This document shows positions 22,467 through 33,314 of a stretch of 64,000 nucleotides of DNA, one piece after another (position 1 is the stretch's first letter; every line of letters begins with the position of its first letter). The stretch spans positions 63,203,703 to 63,267,702 of the forward strand of contig CAMGYJ010000002.1 in NCBI GenBank assembly GCA_946122785.1, in the 5' to 3' direction. The position numbers and the translations under genes are program-made. Below the pieces are notes generated by a model, which ran no database searches, was not told where the DNA came from, and saw nothing but the letters and a program-made list of their open reading frames with translations. Source of the stretch: Linum tenue (lineage: Eukaryota > Streptophyta > Magnoliopsida > Malpighiales > Linaceae).

Positions 22467-24730
22467 GGCGGCCGCCTCTTCTCTGAATAAATCTTCTCTT
22501 TCTCTGTCTTGCTCTGTTTCCGCTGCGGATTTGTGGGGAGGCTTTTTAGTTTTTCCTGTGCCTGTAACCGGCTGTTATATAGAGGCAGAGCTGCAGGGTT
22601 TTCGCTCTTTTAGAAGGGAACGGAACGACAACGTACGAGCAGTTCCATATCCTGTGGTCGGCCTCATTAAAATAAATAAATAAAATTCTTAATTACAATT
22701 ACAAGTAGGTAGGAGCGGTCTCAATGGTGTGCAATAATCGGGTTCCATCAGTTTGGTCCGGATCGGACCGGACCGTTATACATAGTCCTAGCGGTCATAT
22801 TTCGGGCTGGTCAGACCAAAACTAAATAGATACGAGGACTGGTTATCCACCTTGGCTTAACTCAATTTTAATTCGATTCGTCTACTTTTTTCTGTGATTG
22901 GCTTGTTCAAATTGAAATGACAATAATATTGGTCAACTTTGTCTGTTCAATCCGACTTAATTAGTTAAGTTCTTGTGTGCAGAGGTAGGAATTCTCCAAT
23001 TTTCATTAATAAATAAAAAAAATTAGTAGACAAAATTTTCTAGCTGAGAAAAAACCTCCCTCTCTTTTCTCTACATAGTTTCCTTGCGGCGTCTCTCAAT
23101 TGATCCAAGTAAATAAAATTTATAATATTTGGTTAATACATGGTTTTTGGTTCATGAATTTGATTTGTGGTCTATTCGAGAATTGAAGATCTATTCAAAT
23201 GGAAAGAACTGTCATCATTTGGGAAAAGAAGATACCGATGTGAGACTAACCAAGCATGAATGCATACTCTCACACTTGATTTCGTGGTATATATTATATA
23301 AGGTTCGTAACACGGTTAATGATTATGTTATTAAACCTTTTATTACTAAAAACCCAAAACATTAAGACAAACTTTTTTCCCCCCTATACTCAAAACCAAA
23401 CTGCTAAGGTGAATGATTTACCGAAATCATTAAGGATCCATAGGTTGGTTTCAGGTTTCAACCAACATAGGAATTTTTTGGCACATGACTGGTTCGATTT
23501 CTGGTTAACCAAAAAAACCCAAACCAGCCCTAATGTTACAGCCGTGGCGTGTAGTCAAGTGGGATTTTTATATATAATAATAACTATTGAGAGATAGAAA
23601 TAAAAGGCCGACAGAAACATCAGACTTGGAGGGCAAGAAGAACACACATGTGGAAGTTGAAGTGTCTGGTCCAAACTCCTTACCAAACTTTTCAAACTAC
23701 ACAGCGGCCTGCGCCAGCCCGGTTTTGGTTACTACTTACCAACTTCCCTTCCTAATTAAATATGCTTGCAGCGTTCGTTCTTGTTTGGACTGGCTGATGG
23801 GGTGGATAGAATTTTGAAAATGGAATCTGTCGACCATGGGTTTTTATAAAAGTTGAACAAACAATTGGGGTTTTATAATTCACTAACCCTTCATTGCAAA
23901 TAAAATGAAATGAAAATTAAGATAATAAGATAGGAGATACTTTTGGTATAAAAAACATAAATCGGTGGAACAATAGAAGACTTGTTTTTCTTCATTGAAT
24001 AATAATAGATGACTGGTTTAATGAGAAGATAAGAGTGATTACTGGTAGAGGATTGACTAAGTGGGCAAGATTGGCGGTTGAAGATATAATCAAGCTTGTC
24101 AATCCGATTTCGATTCGTTGGCTTGGTCGAGAAAGTGAGGTAAACATTAATGGTCAAATGGATTTAGGTTAGTAGCGTAGAAAAAAAAATTAAAACAATT
24201 ATTATATTGTGCATATATAAGCGCTGTTGTAAACCACCGAGTCTTGCTCGAACGAAGTTTGACCGACTGTTCAGGTCGCACGTTGACAATCATGGGTATA
24301 GTAAAGGGCTTAGAGTTACTCTTTTGATTCTGAGTGTAGATTTGATGGTCTTTCAATCTCTTATACATTTTAATCGGCTAGTACATTCTTTGTTTAATTT
24401 TATGTATCTTCATGGTGTAATGTGGTAAAAAAAATTTGATTAATCTTTTGTATCAAAAACTTAAAGTGAATATCATTCTATAGTGAATAATAAATCTGAT
24501 TTTTCTTTGCACAAAAAAATGATTACAATAAATAAAACATAGTACATTAATTTTAATGCAGGGTTGCCTAACTTATGGATACTGACTAGTTTTGTTTCCA
24601 CAATAGAGCTCTCATCATAAGAAAATTTTGTACAACTGGTTATGAAATCATGATAATATCTACTTTGATTATGTATATGTAGTTTACACGATACAACCAA
24701 TCAGTGAAATATGGCATCACAAACGAGATC
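22467..24730. other. TAT copy 1 promoter region and AT-rich spacer
   Basis: The first few hundred bases above 22466 should hold the 5' UTR and promoter of TAT copy 1. Beyond that the sequence is AT-rich. Short runs such as ggtccggatcggaccggacc (about 22755) and aaacccaaaccagccctaat (about 23515-23535) look like worn hAT subterminal motifs, but no paired ends or duplications were found. No gene seen. Confidence 0.4.
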
Positions 24731-24855
24731 GGATAGCGTGACAATCCCTAACCTTATAGTCATTCGTTCCCTTTCTTATTTGACGGTGGTGATCACGCCA
24801 AGATGGAAAGGAAGGGAAGCAAAACTGACAACCCCTTAGGGTTGTCACGCTATCC
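24731..24855. repeat. 125-bp inverted-repeat (hairpin) element
   Basis: Left arm ggatagcgtgacaatcccta and right arm complement ggatagcgtgacaaccctaa match except for one indel, with about 85 bp between. It could be a tiny MITE. No clear target duplication. Confidence 0.6.
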
Positions 24856-27159
24856 AATCCCCGTCATAAACATATAAAAGCCTAGGAAGGTCATTTGGGT
24901 GGCCCAATCGCCTCTAAGGTGGGTCCAGACTACCCAAACCCTAGAAGAAAGCCCATAACCCATTTATGATGATCACAAGTTCTGTTTCAAGTCCAAAATT
25001 ATGTGTGGCAATATAAGACTCCAGAAACTGAGTTTTCTCTATAAAAAAACTAACCCTAGGACAAGAAAACCTTATCACTAACCTATGAATACATATCTCT
25101 TAGCACTCCGAATGAGAAATCTGGATACCTACTGATTAGAGGTTCACTTCACTCTCAAGACTCATTCGTAAGCTTTGAAAGAAGAAGGGGCAGTTCTCGA
25201 CATTCCATAGATGCCTCCCAAAAGAGAAGATAGATCCACTTATTGCTTTTCTAATAATTATGTATATTTCTTTTATCACGAGTGGCTAAAACACTACTGT
25301 TGTTTTTAAGTTTCCGGTGCTATTCTCATTATTTGAATGCATAACTATCGAGTTTTTTTCCCTTCTATTTCGTTATTCATGTGTTGTTTATATTCGCCAT
25401 TAAACCAATGAAGAAATATATGTGTAATTTCTATATAGTAATCCAAAGAAAACCATGATTAATTAGGATTCATTTTTCTTTCTTTATCAAACATACCAAA
25501 TGACTCACACAAATCACTAGTATACTATTTAAACATTGGCTACAACCTTTTAACTTCCTCAGCACACCAGATTTGCGATTACCAACTATGTGTGGATTCC
25601 ATGTCGTGCAAGTATGAATTTTTCCCAGAAAGCTATGCCGTTGGTGCTTGTATTCATGCTTATCAAATTTGGCATTGGGGCTGCGGATATTGTCGTTTAC
25701 AAGAGAAGATTTAAACGGACTTTAAATGCACATTTTGAGGTCCCGTAATTAAACAACCAAAGGGGCTGAACCCGTAGAATATTGCTTCCCTTTTCCTTTA
25801 TTAGAAAAGTATTAGCGGCTGGCTGCTGAGTGCAGAAACAAAATAAAGGCACACAATGAAATTTCTAGGTTTCCACTTTCCTCTATTTGCCTTTTTTAGT
25901 GAATTACCAGGAAGGTTCTTAATAATTATGGAAGAAAAACATTTTTTAGCGCACGTTAGCAAGTTAATTAAGTCAACTCCTTTGTGTGTATTTAATGCGA
26001 GCATATGGGTTGATTGCACAACGTGGAAACACACCTTTTAAATGTGTAAACAGAGAAGAACATAATAAAAATACACGTCGGTCTGTATAACCAATTCTGT
26101 TTATGGTGCTTGGGGCTTTCCCTCGACCATAACTGGTCTAGACCACAAGGATATTAGGGAAGGAAAAAAAAAAAAAGATTAATTTGTAAGAACTATTCCC
26201 TCATTTTCATTTTTTTGATTTTCGATTAACAAACCTTTTTTTTTAAATAAAGGTGTGAATGAACTCCCATTAGTTCATATTCTCAATATAATAAGATTAA
26301 CATCGACATGATTTGAATTCTCTTTTTGTTAATGATTTTGGGGTTTATTATATTTACTTATATTAGTGATGACAATTTCTGATCTGACACGCGTGTCCCG
26401 ATTTGTTTGGGACGAGTATTAGCCAATTTCTGACCTGAAATCCATTATTTTTTAGGTCATGTTCGAGTTTCTTCTCCCGAATCGCCAATTGATCTCCAAT
26501 TGACTTGAAACTTGCGCCTATGCTTCACTTTACGTGCTAGGACCTGAAATGTGACAAAGGAACACAACCTATCATAAAATAGGCCAAAAAAGCACAAACT
26601 AGAGCAAAAACGATCCAGAAATGAGAGTGCAAACATGTGCAAGCCAAATATGATGCTATCAGCAATATACAATAATTGATGGATTTTTGTTGGAAAGTAA
26701 GCTATTGTGGATAAAAAAAAATTAAACCTAAAGTTGCACCTAGAAAAAGCCATTAAAGCCCGAAAATCAAAATCACGAAAAACTAGCACGCACCTGATAG
26801 GTAGCATAGAAAAAATTGAGAGAAAAGACCAAAAGAAAAACTTAGATAAAGATACTTCTTATGAGTTGGTCAAAATGGACTCCGAATCTAATTGACATTT
26901 CTTCAAAGCAGTTGCACCATTTTTAGGTAAAGCCATAGCAATGTCTGACAAATAGATAGTCAGGAACACATAACTTGAAATAACGCTTTGGAGAACATTA
27001 AATATGCAGACAACTCTTAATCAATGCACCACTATCCATTTGGATTAATTCCCTAGTCTAAAGAATATAATATACACTTTCTCATTTAAGACATCGCCAA
27101 TTCAAATTTTCAGTATTTCTATTAATCCATGTCAACACCTCTCCCACCAATCAGAATTC
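24856..27159. other. AT-rich spacer, no gene seen
   Basis: Long AT-rich stretch with homopolymer runs (A at 26165, T at 26240). Open frames here are short and unlike known proteins. I see no genes, clean terminal repeats or RNA genes. Confidence 0.5.
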
Positions 27160-29480
27160 AAATAAAACTAAAAAATATATATGCAATCATCATTACTTAG
27201 TTATGAACTTGCGACCTATTCAACCCTGTTATTATCTTTCAAGACATTTAACCAATACGATAAGTTCTATTTGATGTTATTAACCACAACAATATCTTCT
27301 CTTAACATATATTATGGTGGTTGTTGAGCAACTTTTTGTCACGTAAGACTTAGGAAACTCTACAATTTTCCACGACATATTTATCATTTTAACTTTTCTT
27401 CCTAAATGTGTTGTTGAAATTTTTGGAGCTTTCTAAGTCCTATGTGACAAGAAGTTGCTCAATAACCACCATAAGATATATTAAGATAAGATATTGTTGT
27501 GACTAAAAACATCAAATAGAACTTATATATTGTTTAAATGTCTTAAGTTGTAATAATTGGGTTGTTGAATAGGTTGTTGGTTCAAAACTAAGTAATGACG
27601 ATTGCATATATTTTTCGACTAATACCACTACAACGCCCGAACTATCCGAAAAATGCCACTTGTGTCCTATTGTTTCCAATATTCCATTCATGTTTTGAAC
27701 TATGATACTGTGTGTCATTTGTATCCTGTCAATTTCGTTGACCGATAAAGATAACGGTTGACCAAACGGTGGTCAACGCGAAGTTGACTTTTGTTGACGT
27801 GGCAAAAAATGTGGCTTCCACATAGATGCCACGTCACTGTTCTCATATTTTTTAAATTCAAATTAAATAAAAAATTGGGTCAAAATTAAAAAACTGTAAA
27901 TTCAATTATATTATTAAGCCCAAATTTTAAAACAAAATAATTAAAAATTCCATTATTCTTCTTCCCTACTGATTCGCCCTCTCTTTCTCTAAAAAATCTC
28001 CAAGACGATTCTGATTTCCAATCAATGAAGCCGCCGCATCATCTCCTTCTTCGCCCAATCCGACCCGGCAATGAAGACGATTCCGATTTCCATTTTCCAA
28101 GCAATGAAGTCGCCGCATCATCTCCTAACTTACCCCAATCCGACCCGACAATGAAGGCGATTCTGATTTCCCAGTTCCCATCAATGGCGAGATTCAGGGT
28201 CTCCCAGCTCCACTTCAATGGCAGATCTGACTATGTCGCAGTCGTGCTCCAGCGACAATCTCTGATTTCTTCGTTAGATGGACTCTCTTCTTTTCCCATC
28301 GCCTCCAAATCTGAAGGCGATTTGCTTCCCATCATTCTCATCCGATCGCCTACAAGGCCACGTCGAGATCGAGAGCCACCTACGCTTCCTTTGTCGCGTT
28401 TGAAAAGCCAACTAAAAATGGAGTGGCTGTAATCTCAGTCGGACCCTACCCGAATTCTCAAACCCCAAAAGGAGTCGAAGATTGATATTGAAAAGAATCA
28501 ATAGGAATCCCCTCGAATTTCTGGGGCACATAAAGGAAAAGAGAAACAGATCGATTGATGCACAAAGAACAAGAGGAATTGGAGGGGCAGAATTTTCAAA
28601 ATTCAACAGTGGTCAATCCTTGAATCGCTCGATCCCTCAAGACCCCGGTGTACAGAGCCCATCTGTTCGCCGACATTCTCCTCTCCTGCGGCGGTGAAAG
28701 ACGGCATATCTTCAGCGACGAAGACAGCTCTCACCGCCGTCCAAAATCGGAAGACTAGCTCCCCTGCCTCCTCCGTCGTAGTCGCAGCTGAAGAGCAGCT
28801 CCCTTACTCGATCAAATTAGGTGGGCATTGTTATTGGTGCTTTGATTCACCAATCCGCGATGTGAATTCCAGATTTGCGATGTAACAATGGGTTCCTCGC
28901 AAATCCAGGCCGATTTGCAATGTGTACTTCGCCAATCCGACGGATCTGGGTCCTGACTCCTGAGCTCTGCGGCGGTGGAAGAACGACATCAAGCTCGTCG
29001 GTTCTGTTTTCGCAACCGTGGCGCCGGTGGATCATTGTGAATGGTGGTGAACAAGAAGGGTGAACCGGGGAGAAAGGATTGAGGGTGAATGGTGGAGATG
29101 AAACGTTTTTATTTTCATTGTTTTTTATTTTTATTTTTTATTAAATAAATTAAAATTTCACGTCATGTGCCACATCAATGCTGACTGGACTTTCTGTTAA
29201 ATACTAACGGTCAAAATGAGTCAACCTTAACAGAAAAATAGTTGATGACATGAATGGAATATTGGAAACAATTGGACACAAGTGGCATTTTCCGGATAGT
29301 TCGGGTGTTGTGGTGGTATTAGCCCTATATTTTTTTATAGTTTGAGATTAGTATAACTTAGAATTAGGAAGAAAGGTTAAACTGATAAATATGTCGTGGC
29401 AAATTGTGGAGCTTCCTAAGACCTACGTGGCAAGAAGTTGCTCAACATATATGCTAAAATAAGATAAGAAGATTGGAGAA
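27160..29480. repeat. Foldback/palindromic element interrupted by a MULE
   Basis: The arm beginning near 27173 (aaatatatatgcaatcat, then aagttctatttgatgtta, ctatggtggttgttgagcaa-like, and aactttttgtcacgtaagac) is mirrored from about 27420 to 27615, where the complements ggagctttctaagtcctatg, caagaagttgctcaataacc, catcaaatagaacttata and cgattgcatatattttt occur. The mirror is cut at 27615 by the MULE at 27616-29325 and resumes after it. A further partial arm copy lies at about 29365-29445 (cgtggcaaattgtggagctt, ctacgtggcaagaagttgct). Diverged copies of the same sequence lie at about 40370-40440 and 42480-42530, so it is a dispersed family. Confidence 0.65.
27616..29325. mobile_element. Mutator-like element (MULE) with long terminal inverted repeats
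   Basis: Terminal repeats of about 90 bp: left ctaataccactacaacgccc, and right read inward ctaataccaccacaacaccc, continuing in parallel past ccacttgtgtcc and gtttccaatattccattcat. The flanks carry a 9-bp duplication TATATTTTT (27607-27615 and 29326-29334), the size expected for MULEs; the low complexity of that motif lowers its weight. The interior is GC-richer than the surroundings and has no transposase, so it is probably a Pack-MULE. It includes about 75-bp tandem copies of a segment with gccgcatcatctcc and caatccgacccg (28015-28180). Source genes were not identified. Confidence 0.82.
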
Positions 29481-30711
29481 CCTATATTTGATTCACCTAG
29501 TAATTTCATTAGTTATTGGTTGTATTTTGATCAACGTGGGTTGAAACACCTAGGCTTCTTAATGCATAAAGATTATAACGTCGTATTAAGCATCATGTTG
29601 GACACACAAAAAAAGTTAGGATTTAGCTACGGTGACTTTTAAGTTGCTGTGACTTGAACATTCGATCGATCGTGAAAAACAGTTAACCGGATGGTACAAT
29701 TCTACCCGTACAAATGAAATGAATGATCGACCGGAAACAAAAATGGCCGATCGATTGGCCGTTAACTTATCAGTGTTGGAACATGATCCAACACTAGAAG
29801 GGTTTCATTGCGAAATAAAGACTTTACTACCACATAATCTGAGTCAATGACAACATAAACCTCTATAAATAACCATCTATGTTATTATTTATCACTCTGA
29901 AAATAGTGTAAACAAATTCTTGTGGCTATGAAGGTTGGTGAAGAAGAAATTACATTATAATATCAAATGTAGTTGTTGGTGCAATCTAAGTAGATCAACA
30001 AGTCCACCTTGCCAGTTGTATAACGACCTATCAGCTGCAATCGCGGGGTTTGTTGTGTTTAGAGCACACTCTCTATGACGTTGGCTTGAGGTATGAATAT
30101 ATCCTTAACCCTAACTGGTCGACCTCTCCATGGTGCGGTTGGCCAATTTTTGTCTAAACATGAGCATTTTCGTCATCAGGTCGACCACAACATATAAGTG
30201 GTTGATCATTTCATTTGTCATGGTTGAGTCCCGTTGTAAGTGTGTCATCCTGTTGACCGTTTTGTGGAAGCGATTAACTATTTTCTCCAATTCATGATGA
30301 CTTGAAAGTTGAAAGTAACAATAGGCATACCCTTTTGGGTAATTCTTCTATAGACGACTAACTTTTCTAAATAGTTTTAAGTTAATGATATTTTAATGTT
30401 CATGTGGTGTGTACTATATATGTAATAGATCATATGGGCAATCTAGTTACTTAGGTAAATCGAGTTACATGTAAGTCAAATGGCTCAATCGAATTATGAG
30501 TAACCGGGTTGAGGTTAATCAGCATTCTAGCAGGAACCGGTTGAAGTGATTGGACTCATGGGTCGGGTGGGTTGCTCAATTAGCTTACTTTCACAAGCTA
30601 TACAGATCACTTTCAGGTTCGAATATTCGTAGAGTTCAAACAATTGGGTTATCTTTTAGTGACATGAGAACATGTCTTCTCTTCTATCATTTCTCGCAGT
30701 AGAGTAGCAAT
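29481..30711. other. Spacer with unassigned repeat motifs
   Basis: No gene seen. At 29633 the string gctacggtgactt resembles the terminus of the foldback at 41047-42120, but no opposite end was found. The palindromic word cgatcgatcg lies at 29666, and ggtcgacc-type words recur at 30120-30190. Confidence 0.35.
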
Positions 30712-31468
30712 TAGGGATGGCAATGGGGCGGGTATGGGGCGGGTTTGCCTAAACCATCCCCATCCTCATCTTCAAATACTCAAACCCATACCCGCCCCAT
30801 ACCCATGCGGGGGAATGTTTTGCAAACTCATCCTCATACCCGTGGGTTTCGGGTACCCATGGGTAATACCCATCCCCGTACATCCAACATTATTATACCT
30901 AAAACTTACAAGAAAAGTTTTAATTATAACCATAAACAAACCTATTATATCACGAAGTCAACAAAACACGGTCATTTTCTAAATACAATTCAAAGAATAT
31001 GATCCTAAAACATCCATTAATACATAATATAGACTATAATATTTTTTAAATTATTATGCTCTAACTCTTGATACATTTACTAAGTAATAATTAACTAACA
31101 TAATTTTGTTGACAAGGGGGAAAGTGAAAGAGTGGAAGGAGAATTGAGGGAAATGAATTAGGTTTTGATTAAGGTGGTTACTCAATTGCATTTCTACTAT
31201 TTATTTTCTCGAGTTATCATCATCATCATTGATAGATTACAATTTAATCCACGTATTTTTTTATATGTGAAGAAATTCTCTTGGTGGGGCGGGTATGGGT
31301 ATGGGTATGGGGCGGGGGAGGCTAAAACCATACCCGCCCCATACCCATCAAACCTTTTGCGGGTTTTACCCATACCCGCCCCATACCCGGTCAAAGTGGG
31401 GATTCCCCGCGTTGACTGGGTATGGGGCGGTCGGATACCCACGACCATGGGTTTGATTGCCATCCCTA
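30712..31468. mobile_element. hAT element (TAGGGATGGCAA family)
   Basis: Ends TAGGGATGGCAATGGGG and, from the right, TAGGGATGGCAATC. Perfect 8-bp duplication GTAGCAAT (30704-30711 and 31469-31476). Both subterminal regions are crowded with cccatacccgccccataccc-type words, giving a GC-rich rim around an AT-rich centre. No transposase. Confidence 0.92.
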
Positions 31469-31614
31469 GTAGCAATTGAGTATAACCTGTTTTACTCAGC
31501 AATCTCAAATCTAAAGAGTGCCGTCCCGTTCTTCTCTTCTTTCATTCCTGGTAGTAAAGTAGCAATTGAGCTTAACCTGTTTTACTTAGCAATCTCAAAT
31601 TTAAGGGCCCGTTT
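31469..31614. repeat. Second copy of an about 95-bp tandem repeat
   Basis: The unit tagcaattgagyttaacctgt, then ttttactcagcaatctcaaat, then aaagagtgcc occurs twice in tandem. Copy one spans about 30670-30711 plus 31469-31535, split by the hAT at 30712. Copy two spans about 31536-31614 plus 32905-32916, split by the PIF/Harbinger element at 31615. Each copy thus received a different transposon. Confidence 0.7.
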
Positions 31615-32904
31615 AGTATCATTTTGTTGTTGTTGTTGTTGCAGTGGCGTTGTGTAAACAGATATACAACCACAACAAGAAAAAAACAGAAAACACAAAC
31701 CTGTTTAGTTGATAAATCTGAAAAATCATGAAAGCTGACAACAAGAAACAAAAACGCGTTTAGTTACTACTGTAAGAACTAAAAACAAAAAAAAAAAGAG
31801 ATATGTCCTCAATATTAAGCAAAGTCTCACAAAATTCAATATACCTAACATCTTTCATGTTCCTTACCTAACATTCATTTTAATTAGTATTATTATTATT
31901 GAAAAGAGATTGATTTATTACCTTGACAGCACTTTCCCAAACATGTTCTTCTGCACTAACAAAACCAGTTGAAGCTTCATATCCCACTCCAGTATGACTA
32001 AGCAATGTCTTGAAAGATCTGAGTCTACCCCTTAACCCATTAAACTTATTCTTCACTTGAGTCTTAGTATAGTCTCTTTTCAACCGCTCTTTCAAACCAG
32101 CAATGAGATTGGCGAATCCAGTTGGTGAAAAGGTTGAAGTAACACGATTTTCCTTTTTAACTTCTTCCACCAAAAGATCAATGAACACAGATTCAGCTTT
32201 ATCACCCCATATTTTGCTATCATCCCTCTCGCCATTATCATTTTTCTGAATCTCCACACAATCAACATCACCATTTTCAACAATTTTCTCCATAATTGCG
32301 GTAAACCACAAAACAAAGAACATAGCAATCAATCCAAATTCACAAAGAACATAGCAATCCTAAACACCATGAATTGTTGGAGAGACAGGCTCATCTACTG
32401 GTCTAATCATCCATCGTTCTTTGTTAATGAAAGGTGCATAACAATATAATGGAACGTCACTGACCATCTACAATTTGTCCAACCGAAATTCATAGAACAT
32501 TCAATACAAGAGCAAGTAAAATTAGAGCACACTTCTTAATGACAGGGAACCCAATACACCGGAAGACTATACCTGAGCTGCAACTGTGTGTGCTGGGAAG
32601 TAGGGTTTTTGGGGGGGGGGGGGGGGGCTGTGTTAAAAAAAAAGAAAATTTTTTGCTTCTGTGGGGATTCAAAAACTGGTCTGTTTTAATGAAATCAAGC
32701 GCCCAACCAGTAGGAATCCCGTGTGCAACATTTTTAAGAATCAGATCCAAAGCTATAAATTGTTGTTTCTCATATTTGGGCCTTGTTGTGCAACTCTGAT
32801 TCACAACAAAAATAAAAACCCAACTAAACACGTTTTTTTTCTTGGTTTTCCAAATTTCTTAAAACACAACAGGAAACAAAAACAAGCAACAATACTACGG
32901 GCCC
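31615..32904 (-). mobile_element. PIF/Harbinger element with Myb-like ORF
   Basis: Ends GGGCCCGTTTAGTATCATT and, from the right, GGGCCCGTAGTATTGTT, with the 3-bp duplication TAA (31612-31614 and 32905-32907) typical of PIF/Harbinger. It carries a minus-strand Myb/SANT-like ORF but no DDE transposase ORF, so it is a deleted, non-autonomous derivative. A run of 17 G (32611-32627) interrupts the interior. Confidence 0.85.
31880..32332 (-). CDS. Myb/SANT-like DNA-binding protein of a PIF/Harbinger element
   Basis: A 150-codon frame (a start at MEKIVENGDVD, 12 codons in, is also plausible). It has the pattern of plant Myb/SANT-like proteins: WGDKAESVFIDLLVEEV, then FSPTGFANLIAGLKER, then YTKTQVKNKFNGLRGRLR with the conserved Q-x-K-N-K and L-R, LLSHTGVGYE, and a closing AEEHVWES. 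Such proteins are the first ORF of PIF/Harbinger elements. They bind transposon DNA and help bring the transposase into the nucleus, and relatives have also been domesticated as host proteins. The frame is intact and ends at 31880 close to an (ATT)n tract, and no transposase partner is present in this copy. Confidence 0.75.
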   Translation of the reverse strand: MIAMFFVLWFTAIMEKIVENGDVDCVEIQKNDNGERDDSKIWGDKAESVFIDLLVEEVKKENRVTSTFSPTGFANLIAGLKERLKRDYTKTQVKNKFNGLRGRLRSFKTLLSHTGVGYEASTGFVSAEEHVWESAVKVINQSLFNNNNTN

Positions 32905-33314
32905 TAAAGAGTGCCATGGCGTGGGAACAAAGGCAGCTCCGAAGCCGTCAAACTGCAGGAATAATTCTCATGGATAAGTGAAGAACGTTCAATCTGTGGA
33001 ACTTTCAAGAGCAGAGTTTTCAATCGAGAGCCAACACGAAGTTGATCATCTCTGTTCTTTATTACAAACGGGTAGAATGTTCTTCAACTACTTCCAGTTC
33101 TCAACTAAGGGAACAGAAAGAAGAAATCACACAACTCATGTCCATACCATAAGGATCAACATTGAATGTTGATCCAGTCAACAACAGTTGACGATTGTTT
33201 GGGATCCAAACTTATTGCTTGCTACACATGAAAATTAAAAACTTCCCCACAGAGCTCATGATTGGAATGGATGAGGATCAACTTCCAGCTGTTGATCCAA
33301 TTTTACTCGGTAAA

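Noticed and set aside
22731..23540. Possible hAT with ccggaccg rim and ccagccctaat end
   Set aside because: The two candidate ends do not match each other and no 8-bp duplication was found.
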